The notes below the pieces were generated by a model. It saw nothing but the letters and a program-made list of their open reading frames with translations, did no database searches and was not told where the DNA came from. The translations under genes were made by a program, and so were the position numbers. 27,746 bases of DNA from an uncultured Ruminococcus sp. (GTDB lineage Bacteria > Bacillota_A > Clostridia > Oscillospirales > Ruminococcaceae). Shown here one piece after another: positions 14,972 to 22,876 of the stretch. The stretch lies in contig ONBA01000049.1 of NCBI GenBank assembly GCA_900315975.1, forward strand, positions 1 to 27,746. The letters are read 5' to 3'. The number at the start of each line of letters is the position of its first letter. The first letter of the stretch is position 1.

Positions 14972-16591
14972 ATGAGCAATAAAAAAGAAGAGATGGAAAT
15001 GGTCAATGACACTGCGGAGAGCAGCACAAAGCCTGTCCGCGGAGTCGGAAAGAAGCTGAAATACGGTTCAATGTCAGCAGTTGTACTGGTATTCGTTATC
15101 GCGATAGTGATAGTAGTAAACCTTATATGCGGCGTGCTGAACAAGAGATACCCCGTAAAGCTTGACCTTACACCTGATAAGAGATATGACCTCACAGACG
15201 AGTCGATAGACGTCCTCAAGAATATGGACAAGGACGTAGAGATAACAGTAACCACACCCCGTAATTCATTTGCAGCAATGGCTGTACAGTATAAGCAGAT
15301 GTTCATGCAGTATTACGGACAGAACGTGGAAATGCCCTATGAGATAATCCCTGAGATCCTCGACAAATACAGCGTATATGCTGAATCAGGCAAGGGCAGC
15401 ATCGACGTAAAGTACGTTGACATCAACAAAGACCCCGACGTTATCGCACGCTACAAGAGCAGCTATAACGGCGAGATTGGCGAAACAAATATCATATTCA
15501 GCTGCGGTGACAGAGTAAAGGTGCTTAACCAGGAAGAAGTAATCGGAATGATAACACCTTCACAGGGCAGCACACAGACCAAGATGGACATGGTATTCAA
15601 CGGCGAGAGCCTTATCACAGCAAACATCATGTCTGTAACAGACTCAAACCCCAAGAGAGTTGCTGTCACAGCAAAAATGAATGGCAACAACATATGGGAC
15701 AATACCCATGCAAGCCTTGCAGCATCGTTCGAGGCATTCCTCGGCAAAAACGGCTATGACTGCACAGAGGTCGACGTTGCAACAGATGCACTCAGCCCTG
15801 ACGACTACGATATGATAGTAGTAGCAGCACCTGCATTTGACTTCTCAGACGATATAATCACAAAGCTCAGCGATTTCCTCTACAATGGCGGAAACTACGA
15901 GAAGAACATGATATATATCCAGAACTTCTACGCAACTGACCTTCCCAACATCACTGAATTCCTCGAAGACTGGAAGATTCAGGTCGGAACAGACGTTATC
16001 CTTGATGACGACATGACACAGGTCCGTATCGCAGCCCTCGGCTCAGTTGACTACGCACCTATGCTCAGCGTAAGCGATACAGATGCAGTAGGAACACTTC
16101 CGAACGATACACTGCCTATAGTTGCACCCGGTGCAAGAGTAGTAAGCGGAATAACCAAGAACAACGAGAGCGTACTCAGCGAGATACTCAAGTCAAAGCC
16201 TACATCATACACTGCATCGCTTGTTGACAAGTCAGCAGAAAAGGGCGAAACAGGCGAATATTCTGCAATTATAAAGTCGAGAAAGGAAACTGCATCAGGT
16301 ATCAATGTATACGGAAGCAACCTCCTCGTAATAGGCAGTCCGTTCATGCTTGACAACTCAATTCTCTCAAACACAAACACATTCAACAACGCAACAGTTA
16401 TCCTCAACACAGTCAATAACATGACAGGAAAGGATTCAGGCGTTATCATACCCGAAAAGGCTATCCAGCAGAATAATATCTCACTTTCAACAGGCAAAGC
16501 AAAGGCTATAGAGATAATAGTAATCCTTGTTATCCCGATAGCAATAGCAGTTGCCGGAGCAGTTGTACTGTTAAGGAGAAAGAATCGATGA
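14972..16591 (+). CDS. GldG-family ABC transporter auxiliary protein
   Basis: The 539-residue protein has a cytoplasmic N-terminus, one membrane segment at about 33-54, a large extracytoplasmic domain and a C-terminal membrane segment at about 512-533 ending in RRKNR. The start of the outer domain, KLDLTPDKRYDLTDESIDVLKNMDKDVEITV (two adjoining blocks, 64-94), is the hallmark of GldG/ABC_transp_aux proteins, whose fold resembles IFT52. In Bacteroidota, GldA-GldF-GldG is needed for gliding and type IX secretion; in Firmicutes the role is unknown. It lies 24 nt after the permease and overlaps the next gene by 4 nt. Confidence 0.88.
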   Translation: MSNKKEEMEMVNDTAESSTKPVRGVGKKLKYGSMSAVVLVFVIAIVIVVNLICGVLNKRYPVKLDLTPDKRYDLTDESIDVLKNMDKDVEITVTTPRNSFAAMAVQYKQMFMQYYGQNVEMPYEIIPEILDKYSVYAESGKGSIDVKYVDINKDPDVIARYKSSYNGEIGETNIIFSCGDRVKVLNQEEVIGMITPSQGSTQTKMDMVFNGESLITANIMSVTDSNPKRVAVTAKMNGNNIWDNTHASLAASFEAFLGKNGYDCTEVDVATDALSPDDYDMIVVAAPAFDFSDDIITKLSDFLYNGGNYEKNMIYIQNFYATDLPNITEFLEDWKIQVGTDVILDDDMTQVRIAALGSVDYAPMLSVSDTDAVGTLPNDTLPIVAPGARVVSGITKNNESVLSEILKSKPTSYTASLVDKSAEKGETGEYSAIIKSRKETASGINVYGSNLLVIGSPFMLDNSILSNTNTFNNATVILNTVNNMTGKDSGVIIPEKAIQQNNISLSTGKAKAIEIIVILVIPIAIAVAGAVVLLRRKNR

Positions 16592-18108
16592 ATAAAACAG
16601 CTAAAGGCATTATCGCTCTCGGCGCAGTACTTGCGGTGCTAGGCGGCGGATATGCAGCGCTGAGACTGACAGAACCGAAGGAGGAAGGCGGAAGCTCCGC
16701 CTCTTCCGAGGTAAATGAAGATAAGCAGTCGGTAATACTGATAAAGGACGATGAAAACGAATCAGCAAGCGGATATAATGTCGGAGTAATCAAGACGGTA
16801 GACGTAAAGAATCAGACAGACGAGCTTCACGTTATACAGAAGACCACAAAGACCGGTGATTCTGCGGCAACCTATACCCTTGACGGATATCAGGACGTAT
16901 TGATGAAGGATTCAATAATCGGAACTCTTGCCAACAACGCAAACGAGCTTGCGAGTGAAGACGTCATCGAGGAGAACTGCACCGACCTTGCAAAATTCGG
17001 ACTTGCATCACCGACAGCAACAGTTGATATCGAATTTGAGAGCGGAAAGAAATACCGCTTGCTCGTAGGAAACAAAGCACCGTCGGGCGACGTGACATAC
17101 GTAATGATAGACGGTGTGAACACAGTTTACACGGTAAGAAATTCAGCAGTTGAAAACTACACAAAGACAACTATTGAGCTTGTAGAGACTACTGTGCTTG
17201 AAGCACCCGATGAAATGCCTATCGTAAAGACTCTGAAAATTGAGCGCGACGATATAGATTACGACATCGTGCTGAAATACGAAGAGAAGGAAGATTCACA
17301 GCACAGCGGCGGTACATCTGCCGCACACGTTATGGTCGAGCCGACAACGGCGTATCTTGCAGTTGAGCGTGCGACAAACATAACAACAGGAATGTTCGGA
17401 CTTGACGCACAGGACATCTACAGTGTACACTGCACAGATGCCGATATAGCGGAAGCCGGACTGAAAGACCCGTTCTGCACGGTTACAATGGAATGTGACG
17501 ACGGCAAGACCTATGTACTTCTTCTGAGTGAACCCTTCAACGACAGTGAGAATGGCAAGTGCTGTTATGCAATGCTTGAAGGCGGCAACGTAATATATAC
17601 GGTACAGACTGAGAATGCAAGATGGGCAACAGTTAAGCCTATCGACATAGCATCGAAGATATTCATTGCATCTTATGTATGGAATATCAGCGACCTAAAG
17701 GTAACGACAAATACCGGAGAGAGCGGCGAGTTCACACTCACCAAGAGAAATCCGGCAGAAGAAAAGGAGTCTTACACATCTGACGATTTTGAAGCTAAGT
17801 ACAACGGTGAGGCATTTGACAGTGAACGTTTCCGTCAGTTCTACAGTTTCCTGATAAGCGCAAACGCTGAGGACTTTGCACTTGATGCTAAGATTCCCGA
17901 CAGCGCACCGATGGCAACAGTTGAGTTAAATGATTCGTTTACCGGCGAGACAATGAAGCTCGACTTCTATGAAAACAGCGCAATGACAGCATTGATAGCA
18001 GTAAACGGCGAGAGCAAATTCACCATCACAAAGTCCTACGTAGATACTCTTATCGACAACATTAAGAGAATCAAGGGCGATGAGGAATTTGTCACAACAT
18101 GGAAGTGA
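16588..18108 (+). CDS. DUF4340 membrane-anchored protein
   Basis: The 506-residue protein has one N-terminal membrane segment (about 5-27) with a glycine-rich end, then a long outer region. Repeated blocks such as LAKFGLASPTATVDIEFESG (about 131-150) and IAEAGLKDPFCTVTMECDDG (about 286-305) share the pattern hydrophobic-GL-x-x-P-x-x-T-V, typical of DUF4340, so the domain is duplicated. DUF4340 proteins commonly follow GldG-like genes. It overlaps gldG by 4 nt (ATGA). It is probably a partner of the exporter in the envelope; its activity is unknown. Confidence 0.85.
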   Translation: MNKTAKGIIALGAVLAVLGGGYAALRLTEPKEEGGSSASSEVNEDKQSVILIKDDENESASGYNVGVIKTVDVKNQTDELHVIQKTTKTGDSAATYTLDGYQDVLMKDSIIGTLANNANELASEDVIEENCTDLAKFGLASPTATVDIEFESGKKYRLLVGNKAPSGDVTYVMIDGVNTVYTVRNSAVENYTKTTIELVETTVLEAPDEMPIVKTLKIERDDIDYDIVLKYEEKEDSQHSGGTSAAHVMVEPTTAYLAVERATNITTGMFGLDAQDIYSVHCTDADIAEAGLKDPFCTVTMECDDGKTYVLLLSEPFNDSENGKCCYAMLEGGNVIYTVQTENARWATVKPIDIASKIFIASYVWNISDLKVTTNTGESGEFTLTKRNPAEEKESYTSDDFEAKYNGEAFDSERFRQFYSFLISANAEDFALDAKIPDSAPMATVELNDSFTGETMKLDFYENSAMTALIAVNGESKFTITKSYVDTLIDNIKRIKGDEEFVTTWK

Positions 18109-18154
18109 CGACATAAGCCTATTCAACTCAATTACCAGTAAAGGAGAAGAAGTC

Positions 18155-18439
18155 ATGAGCGAAAAGTTTTTCACATATAAAGGATATCCGCTCGTAAGAA
18201 GCGGCAGACAGATATACTACGGATATATGTCCGACCCGTTCGTAATATGGATACAGATACTCGATACCGCGAAGGCTGAGGATGGTACAGAGACAGCATC
18301 AAAGGTAAGAGTAATACAGATGGATACTAATGAAGCCGACCCGATGAAGGCATTTGTAAAGAATTCAGAGCGTGACTGCGGACTTTACGAGGCACTCGAT
18401 ATCGCAAAGGTATGGCTTGACAAGGCACTGATGTGCTGA
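18155..18439 (+). CDS. Small conserved-looking protein of the GldFG-DUF4340 operon
   Basis: The 94-residue soluble protein begins MSEKFFTYKGYPLVRSGRQIYYG and contains DPFVIWIQIL and LYEALDIAKVWLDKAL; I recognise no named domain. I recall similar short proteins in other Clostridia but cannot name a family. The ATG at 18155 is preferred because AAAGGAG lies 8 nt before it; the frame is open back to 18080 inside the previous gene. It lies 46 nt after the DUF4340 gene and ends just before a strong terminator, so it is the last gene of the operon. No cysteine pair, signal peptide or membrane span suggests a location other than the cytoplasm. Confidence 0.8.
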   Translation: MSEKFFTYKGYPLVRSGRQIYYGYMSDPFVIWIQILDTAKAEDGTETASKVRVIQMDTNEADPMKAFVKNSERDCGLYEALDIAKVWLDKALMC

Positions 18440-18480
18440 TAACATTTAATTAAACACTGTTTAAAAACTGATTTTACTTA

Positions 18481-18510
18481 AAAGCTGCTTAATTTAAGCA
18501 GCTTTTTCTT
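18481..18510 (+). terminator. Terminator of the ABC-transporter operon
   Basis: AAAGCTGCTTA (18481-18491) pairs perfectly with TAAGCAGCTTT (18495-18505) around a 3-nt loop and runs into TTCTT. It lies about 40 nt after the last stop codon of the operon. Confidence 0.85.
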
Positions 18511-18579
18511 TTATCCGACAAAAGAGGAGAGGAGGATTTGTTGAAAGCTACAAAGTTTTATACTGTTAATAAAATATTA

Positions 18580-18608
18580 TTGAAAAAAAACTCCGATGAT
18601 ATTATAAT
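18580..18608 (+). promoter_or_regulatory. Promoter of the mannanase gene
   Basis: TTGAAA (18580-18585), a 17-nt spacer and TATAAT (18603-18608), giving a leader of about 85 nt. The rest of the 259-nt gap before the mannanase holds the previous terminator (18481-18510) and the inverted repeat at 18626-18658. Confidence 0.75.
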
Positions 18609-18625
18609 TAGGTTGTAAACACACA

Positions 18626-18658
18626 TTAATTAAGCTGAATTAGGCATGGCTTAATTAA
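18626..18658 (+). promoter_or_regulatory. Inverted repeat in the mannanase leader (putative operator)
   Basis: TTAATTAAGC (18626-18635) and its exact complement GCTTAATTAA (18649-18658) are separated by 13 nt. The repeat starts about 11 nt after the predicted transcription start, a typical place for a repressor site. It could equally be an RNA hairpin. The half-sites are AT-rich, so chance is less unlikely than for a GC-rich repeat. Confidence 0.55.
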
Positions 18659-18698
18659 AGCATAGTGAGGGATTAATTCTATTCAGGAGGAATGCAAC

Positions 18699-20630
18699 AT
18701 GAAGAATTTCATCAAAAAGACGCTTACAGCAGCGTCAGCCGCAGTTATGGCAGCGGCAGCAGTACCGTTTGCTGCACCCGTACACGCAGCCGACACGGTT
18801 TTCCCATTCGTTATTGAGGGAGAGAAAATGGAAGGTGCCGACTTATGGACATCTATCTATCAGACCGAGATACCCGGCTATTCAGGCGATGGCTTCTGGT
18901 ATCTGACAGCCTCACCGGCTTCATTTGAGGTAACAGTCCCCGAGGACGCAATGTATCAGCTTACCGTGCACGGTGCACAGATACTGAATGAAGGTGCGCG
19001 ACAGCAGGCGGTGAAGGTAAACGGAGTAAAGTATCTTACGCAGGCGGCGTATTCTGAGAAGTGGACAGATTACGACTTCGGCATGATACGTCTCAACAAG
19101 GGCGTGAATACAATAGAATTCATCAGCGAATACGGCTATATGGCAGTAGACTACGTGACCGTAGCAGAAGCTGATTTCCCCGACCTTTCAAAGGCAACGT
19201 CCGAGACCTGCGACCCGAAGGCAACACCCGAGGCAAAGGCGGTAATGAAGTATCTCCACAGCGTATACGGCAATAATATTCTTTCCGGACAGCAGCAGAT
19301 TTACGGCGGCGGAAATCAGGTTCAGACCACTATCCGCTACGATGAAAATGCCGATAAATGCACTGATGAGAAAGGAGTGGAGTACACAATAGACAAGGAA
19401 AGCTACGACAAGGACGAACAGGGACATAAGTTCCCGTGGCACTGCACAGGTCCGGACGGACAGGTATATACCTACAGTACGCAGAACCGCAATTATACCT
19501 ATAATAATTACGACCTTGACGTAAACCTCATAAAGGAACTCACAGGCAAGTATCCGGCAATACAGGGATTTGATTTCGGAAGCTACTGCCCCTGCTATGC
19601 GTGGGACGACGGAGTAGCAGGACGAATGATAGAGTGGACCAACGAAAAGGGCGGAATCTGCACAGCTTCATGGCACGTAAATGTACCTACGACAATGGCA
19701 GATTACACACTTGGCGAACCGCTTGACTTCTCAAAAACAACATACAGTGAAAAGACCGATTTCAAGACTGCAAACTGTCTTGTAGAGGGAACACTTGAGT
19801 ATGACTACTTCCAGCTTTGCATGAAGAATCTTGCGGCAGAGCTTCAGAAACTTCAGGACGCAGGAGTGCCGGTAATCTTCCGCCCATTCCACGAAGCTGA
19901 AGGCAATCCGAGCCATACAGAGGACCCGATAGACGGTTCAGGTGCATGGTTCTGGTGGGCAAAGGAAGGCGCAGTCGTATACAAGCAGTTGTGGGCACTT
20001 TTGCAGGACACACTTGAAAACGAGTACGGACTCCACAACCTCATATGGGAGCAGAATCTCTATGCATGGTCAGACGCATCTGCACAGTGGTACTCAGGAG
20101 ATGACAGAGTAGACATCGTTGCATTTGATAAGTACAATACACAGTACAATCGTCACGACGGCAAAACATCAGGACCCAATCTTGACGCAGAAGCAGGTAT
20201 ATTCTATAGGATACACGGCTATGTCAAGGGCAATAAGATGGTAGCGATGGCAGAGAATGATTCAGTACCGAGCATGACGAATATGCAGGTAGAGCACGCA
20301 GACTGGCTGTATTTCTGCCCGTGGTACGATACACCGGAAACTCCTTTCGTAAGCGGTGAAAAGTATCAGGATCACGACGAGCTGAAAGCACTCTACAACA
20401 GTGATTACTGCATAACACTTGACGAGCTTCCGGCTGACCTGTTCAAAGGCACATCAACACCTGTAACAACAACTACATCATCGACCGGAAAGGTAACAAC
20501 AACTACAACTACAACAACGGTATCCGGCACCGTAAAAGCGAAGCTTATCGGCGATGCAAATCTTGATAACAGCGTAACCGTAGCAGATGCAGTAACGATA
20601 CTCCGGCAACAAGGACAAGTATGCACTTGA
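18699..20630 (+). CDS. Secreted GH26 beta-mannanase with CBM35-like domain and truncated dockerin
   Basis: The 643-residue product has a signal peptide with AxA site (about 1-30, ending PVHA), a CBM35-like carbohydrate-binding domain (about 35-157), a GH26 catalytic domain (about 175-575) and a Thr-rich linker (586-612). It ends in the first half of a dockerin (616-636: IGDANLDNSVTVADAVTIL) before a frameshift. Catalytic residues fit GH26: acid/base Glu399 in FRPFHEAEG and nucleophile Glu519 in VAMAEN. A stretch of about 55 residues (213-267), rich in charged residues, looks like an insertion after SGQQQIYGGG. It would cleave beta-1,4-mannan outside the cell. AGGAGG lies 9 nt before the ATG. 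Without the shift it would be about 690 residues with a full dockerin. The catalytic part is intact. Confidence 0.93.
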   Translation: MKNFIKKTLTAASAAVMAAAAVPFAAPVHAADTVFPFVIEGEKMEGADLWTSIYQTEIPGYSGDGFWYLTASPASFEVTVPEDAMYQLTVHGAQILNEGARQQAVKVNGVKYLTQAAYSEKWTDYDFGMIRLNKGVNTIEFISEYGYMAVDYVTVAEADFPDLSKATSETCDPKATPEAKAVMKYLHSVYGNNILSGQQQIYGGGNQVQTTIRYDENADKCTDEKGVEYTIDKESYDKDEQGHKFPWHCTGPDGQVYTYSTQNRNYTYNNYDLDVNLIKELTGKYPAIQGFDFGSYCPCYAWDDGVAGRMIEWTNEKGGICTASWHVNVPTTMADYTLGEPLDFSKTTYSEKTDFKTANCLVEGTLEYDYFQLCMKNLAAELQKLQDAGVPVIFRPFHEAEGNPSHTEDPIDGSGAWFWWAKEGAVVYKQLWALLQDTLENEYGLHNLIWEQNLYAWSDASAQWYSGDDRVDIVAFDKYNTQYNRHDGKTSGPNLDAEAGIFYRIHGYVKGNKMVAMAENDSVPSMTNMQVEHADWLYFCPWYDTPETPFVSGEKYQDHDELKALYNSDYCITLDELPADLFKGTSTPVTTTTSSTGKVTTTTTTTTVSGTVKAKLIGDANLDNSVTVADAVTILRQQGQVCT

Positions 20631-20754
20631 CGAAGAAGCAAAGGCAAATGCCGACTGCTATGACCCCGGAGACGGAATCACAGGTAAGGACGCACTTGCG
20701 ATACAAAAGCTTGACGCAAAGCTTATAAAGGCACTCCCTGAAAAGAGCAAATAA
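20605..20754 (+). pseudogene. Out-of-frame second half of the dockerin
   Basis: From 20608 the frame one base later than the mannanase frame reads NKDKYALDEEAKANADCYDP then GDGITGKDALAIQKLDAKLI, ending at TAA 20752-20754. This is the normal second half of a ruminococcal dockerin, with its second calcium loop and recognition helix. Compared with the usual ILQ(Y/H)IxNKDKY, about 8 nt seem to be missing at 20604/20605. The break could be a real mutation or a sequence error. Confidence 0.85.
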
Positions 20755-20760
20755 AAAAGA

Positions 20761-20787
20761 GGCTGCTAAGAGATTAGCAGCCTTTTT
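20761..20787. terminator. Bidirectional terminator between mannanase and ispF
   Basis: GGCTGCTAA (20761-20769) pairs with TTAGCAGCC (20774-20782) around a GAGA loop. TTTTT follows on the plus strand, and on the minus strand the stem is followed by TCTTTTTT. It ends the mannanase transcript and may also stop the ispF operon coming the other way. Confidence 0.85.
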
Positions 20788-20890
20788 AATGTATAGTTAA
20801 CCATGCCTGCTGTTAACACCGAGCGAAAGCAGACATAGCCTTTCTGTACAGAGTAAGCGATGCGAAGCGAGCGACATCGTGGATTGGGTT

Positions 20891-20984
20891 GTTAAGGCAG
20901 AGCCTTGACCGGATTGTTAAGGCAGAGCCTTGACCGGATTGTTAAGGCAGAGCCTTGACCGGATTGTTAAGGCAGAGCCTTGAC
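20891..20984. repeat. 25-bp tandem repeat, about 3.8 copies
   Basis: The unit is GTTAAGGCAGAGCCTTGACC plus GGATT. Copies start at 20891, 20916, 20941 and 20966 and are identical until the last one ends after TTGAC. Each holds a small inverted repeat, AAGGC-AGA-GCCTT. The array lies between two convergent genes, downstream of both. The rest of the gap (20788-20890 and 20985-21011) holds no gene that I can see. Confidence 0.9.
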
Positions 20985-21011
20985 AGAAGTGCAGAGGCAT
21001 CGCCATAGTAT

Positions 21012-21491
21012 TCAGGAAATTTTCTTCATCAAAGCAACGGAGTGAGCCGAGATACCGAGTTTTTCACCGGTGAAACCGAGCTTTTCCTCAGTAGTAGCCT
21101 TAACGCTGACCTGTGAGACATCACAGCCGCACACCTTAGCGATGTTTTCGCGCATAGCGAGGATATGCGGAGCAAGCTTGGGAGCCTGCGCAATGACGGT
21201 AGCATCTATGTTGCCGATTTCGTAGCCGTTTTCGCGGCACACTTTAACCACCTCAGCCATGAGCTTCATGCTGTCAGCACCTTCAAATTCATCGGCAGTG
21301 TCGGGGAAGAGGTGACCGATATCGCCGAGAGCGAGAGCGCCGAGCATAGCGTCCATGACAGCGTGAGCGAGCACATCGGCATCGGAGTGACCGAGCAGAC
21401 CTACTGTGTGGGGGATATCAACGCCTCCGAGAATGAGCTTTCTGCCCTCAACGAGTTTGTGAACGTCGTAACCGTGACCAATTCTGAACAT
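21012..21491 (-). CDS. ispF: 2-C-methyl-D-erythritol 2,4-cyclodiphosphate synthase
   Basis: The 159-residue enzyme closes the ring to form MEcPP in the MEP isoprenoid pathway. The start [12 protein letters not shown] gives metal ligands Asp9 and His11. [21 protein letters not shown] follows with ligand His43, then [11 protein letters not shown] and the C-terminal [17 protein letters not shown]. All are canonical and the length is usual. AGGAGG sits 5 nt before the ATG. It follows ispD by 10 nt, and the two enzymes act two steps apart in the same pathway, with IspE between them. It ends the minus-strand operon. Confidence 0.97.
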   Translation of the reverse strand: MFRIGHGYDVHKLVEGRKLILGGVDIPHTVGLLGHSDADVLAHAVMDAMLGALALGDIGHLFPDTADEFEGADSMKLMAEVVKVCRENGYEIGNIDATVIAQAPKLAPHILAMRENIAKVCGCDVSQVSVKATTEEKLGFTGEKLGISAHSVALMKKIS

Positions 21492-21501
21492 AGTGACCTC
21501 C

Positions 21502-22176
21502 TCAGTAATTCAGCAGTACTTCCGCGAGCTTGATGTCTTCGGGAGTGGTGATTTTTATATTTGTGTAGTCGCCGACAGTCATAGCGACCTTGCCGCCGAT
21601 AGCTTCAACGAGTTGACAGTCGTCTGTGAAATCGAGACCGTGTTCAAGTGCAAAGTCGATACCTTCAAAGTAGAGTTCACGCTTGAAAATCTGCGGAGTC
21701 TGTGTTATATAGAGTGAGCTTCGGGGCGGAGTGTCAACAATGAGACCGCCGTCAACAGTTTTAATAGTATCCTTTACGGGTACTCCGAGTGTTGCACCGC
21801 CGAAAACGGAAGCGTCTTTGATGACCTTCTCGATATGTTCAGGTTTAACGAGCGGGCGTGCACCGTCGTGTACTGCGACGAGCTTAGTACCGCGTGAAAT
21901 CTGTTTGATACCGTTGATAACACTTTCCTGACGTGTAGCACCGCCGGTAGTGCAGGCGATTAGCTTGGAGATACCGGCGGAATCAGCCTCAGCCTTAATA
22001 GCCGGTATATCGGCTTCGCGAGCGACTATGACGATTTCCTTAACGTTTTCGCACTTTTCAAATGCGAGCATGGTAACTCCGATAACGAGTCTGTCACCGA
22101 GAGGGAGGAGAATCTTGTTGACCCCGCCCATTCTTGTGGAATTACCGGCGCAGACGATTACAACTGATGTATCCAT
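21502..22176 (-). CDS. ispD: 2-C-methyl-D-erythritol 4-phosphate cytidylyltransferase
   Basis: The 224-residue enzyme transfers CMP to MEP. The N-terminal CTP-binding loop [13 protein letters not shown] (9-21; Arg15, Lys21) is slightly unusual, because the common AAGxGxRMG here reads [31 protein letters not shown] (102-110), the TQTPQIF motif and the C-terminal [10 protein letters not shown] fit the family. AAGGAG lies 8 nt before the ATG. The gene starts 2 nt after the previous stop and is followed by ispF. Confidence 0.96.
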   Translation of the reverse strand: MDTSVVIVCAGNSTRMGGVNKILLPLGDRLVIGVTMLAFEKCENVKEIVIVAREADIPAIKAEADSAGISKLIACTTGGATRQESVINGIKQISRGTKLVAVHDGARPLVKPEHIEKVIKDASVFGGATLGVPVKDTIKTVDGGLIVDTPPRSSLYITQTPQIFKRELYFEGIDFALEHGLDFTDDCQLVEAIGGKVAMTVGDYTNIKITTPEDIKLAEVLLNY

Positions 22177-22178
22177 GA

Positions 22179-22850
22179 TTACTCCTTTTTAGCCTTGAAT
22201 TCATAAACGCAGGTGTTGACTTTTTCCTTTTTATTGAAGCCTTCCTTTTCGCGGACGGTTATATATTTGCCGTAATACTGAACGTAACCGTTGATATTGT
22301 CATTAACGGCATAAGCGTCATTTTCCGGAGAATTGTGGGCGCTGTCAGCGGAATTCGTTGTCATTTCACCGTACTCGTCCTTAGCTTCCTGAGGGAGTTG
22401 ACTGTAGCCGCCGTCGAAGGTTTCGAGGCAGTTGCCGCCCATGTTGAAGAAGCTGATATTCTTGAGATTTCCTGCCATGATATAGCCGTTTGAGGTGAAA
22501 TAAGCCTCAGTGAATTCGCATGGAACAGTGATTCTGCCGCGGAAATCGGCAACGCCGCAGCTTTTGTCGATATTGAAGCCTTCTTTGATTTTATTCTGGT
22601 CGTGGAGAATGACCTTACCGTTTTTTACATCAACTACCCACCAGTAAGTGGAGAGTTTGCGGACATATTCGCCGTCCTTAGCCTGAATAGTTTCCGGGTA
22701 AGCCGGTTCAGCGCAGAGGAGAGGGATATTTTTGTTTTTTCCTGATTTTCCGCCTACGATAGAAATAACGATAATGGCGATGATGCAGAGAGCGATCGCG
22801 AATCCGATAACGACAGCGACCTCTAAGAATGATTTCTTTGACTTGTTCAT
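22179..22850 (-). CDS. Membrane-anchored protein with one WG-like repeat, function unknown
   Basis: The 223-residue protein has a basic start (MNKSKKS), one membrane segment (about 10-33) and an extracytoplasmic part of about 190 residues. The stretch GVADFRGRITVPCEFTEAYF with NGYIMAGN (about 99-128) resembles a single WG beta-repeat, whose usual form is G-x-x-D/N-x-x-G-x-x-V-x-P. No catalytic motif is visible. The ribosome site AAAGGAT is acceptable. It lies 26 nt after the glycosidase-like gene and 2 nt before ispD, so all are probably co-transcribed, but nothing shows a functional link to isoprenoid synthesis. Confidence 0.75.
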   Translation of the reverse strand: MNKSKKSFLEVAVVIGFAIALCIIAIIVISIVGGKSGKNKNIPLLCAEPAYPETIQAKDGEYVRKLSTYWWVVDVKNGKVILHDQNKIKEGFNIDKSCGVADFRGRITVPCEFTEAYFTSNGYIMAGNLKNISFFNMGGNCLETFDGGYSQLPQEAKDEYGEMTTNSADSAHNSPENDAYAVNDNINGYVQYYGKYITVREKEGFNKKEKVNTCVYEFKAKKE

Positions 22851-22876
22851 ATTTTATCCTTTTCTGTTTTAATAAT

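Noticed and set aside
20891..20984. Possible CRISPR array
   Set aside because: The units are directly joined with a constant 5-nt link; there are no unique spacers and no cas genes.
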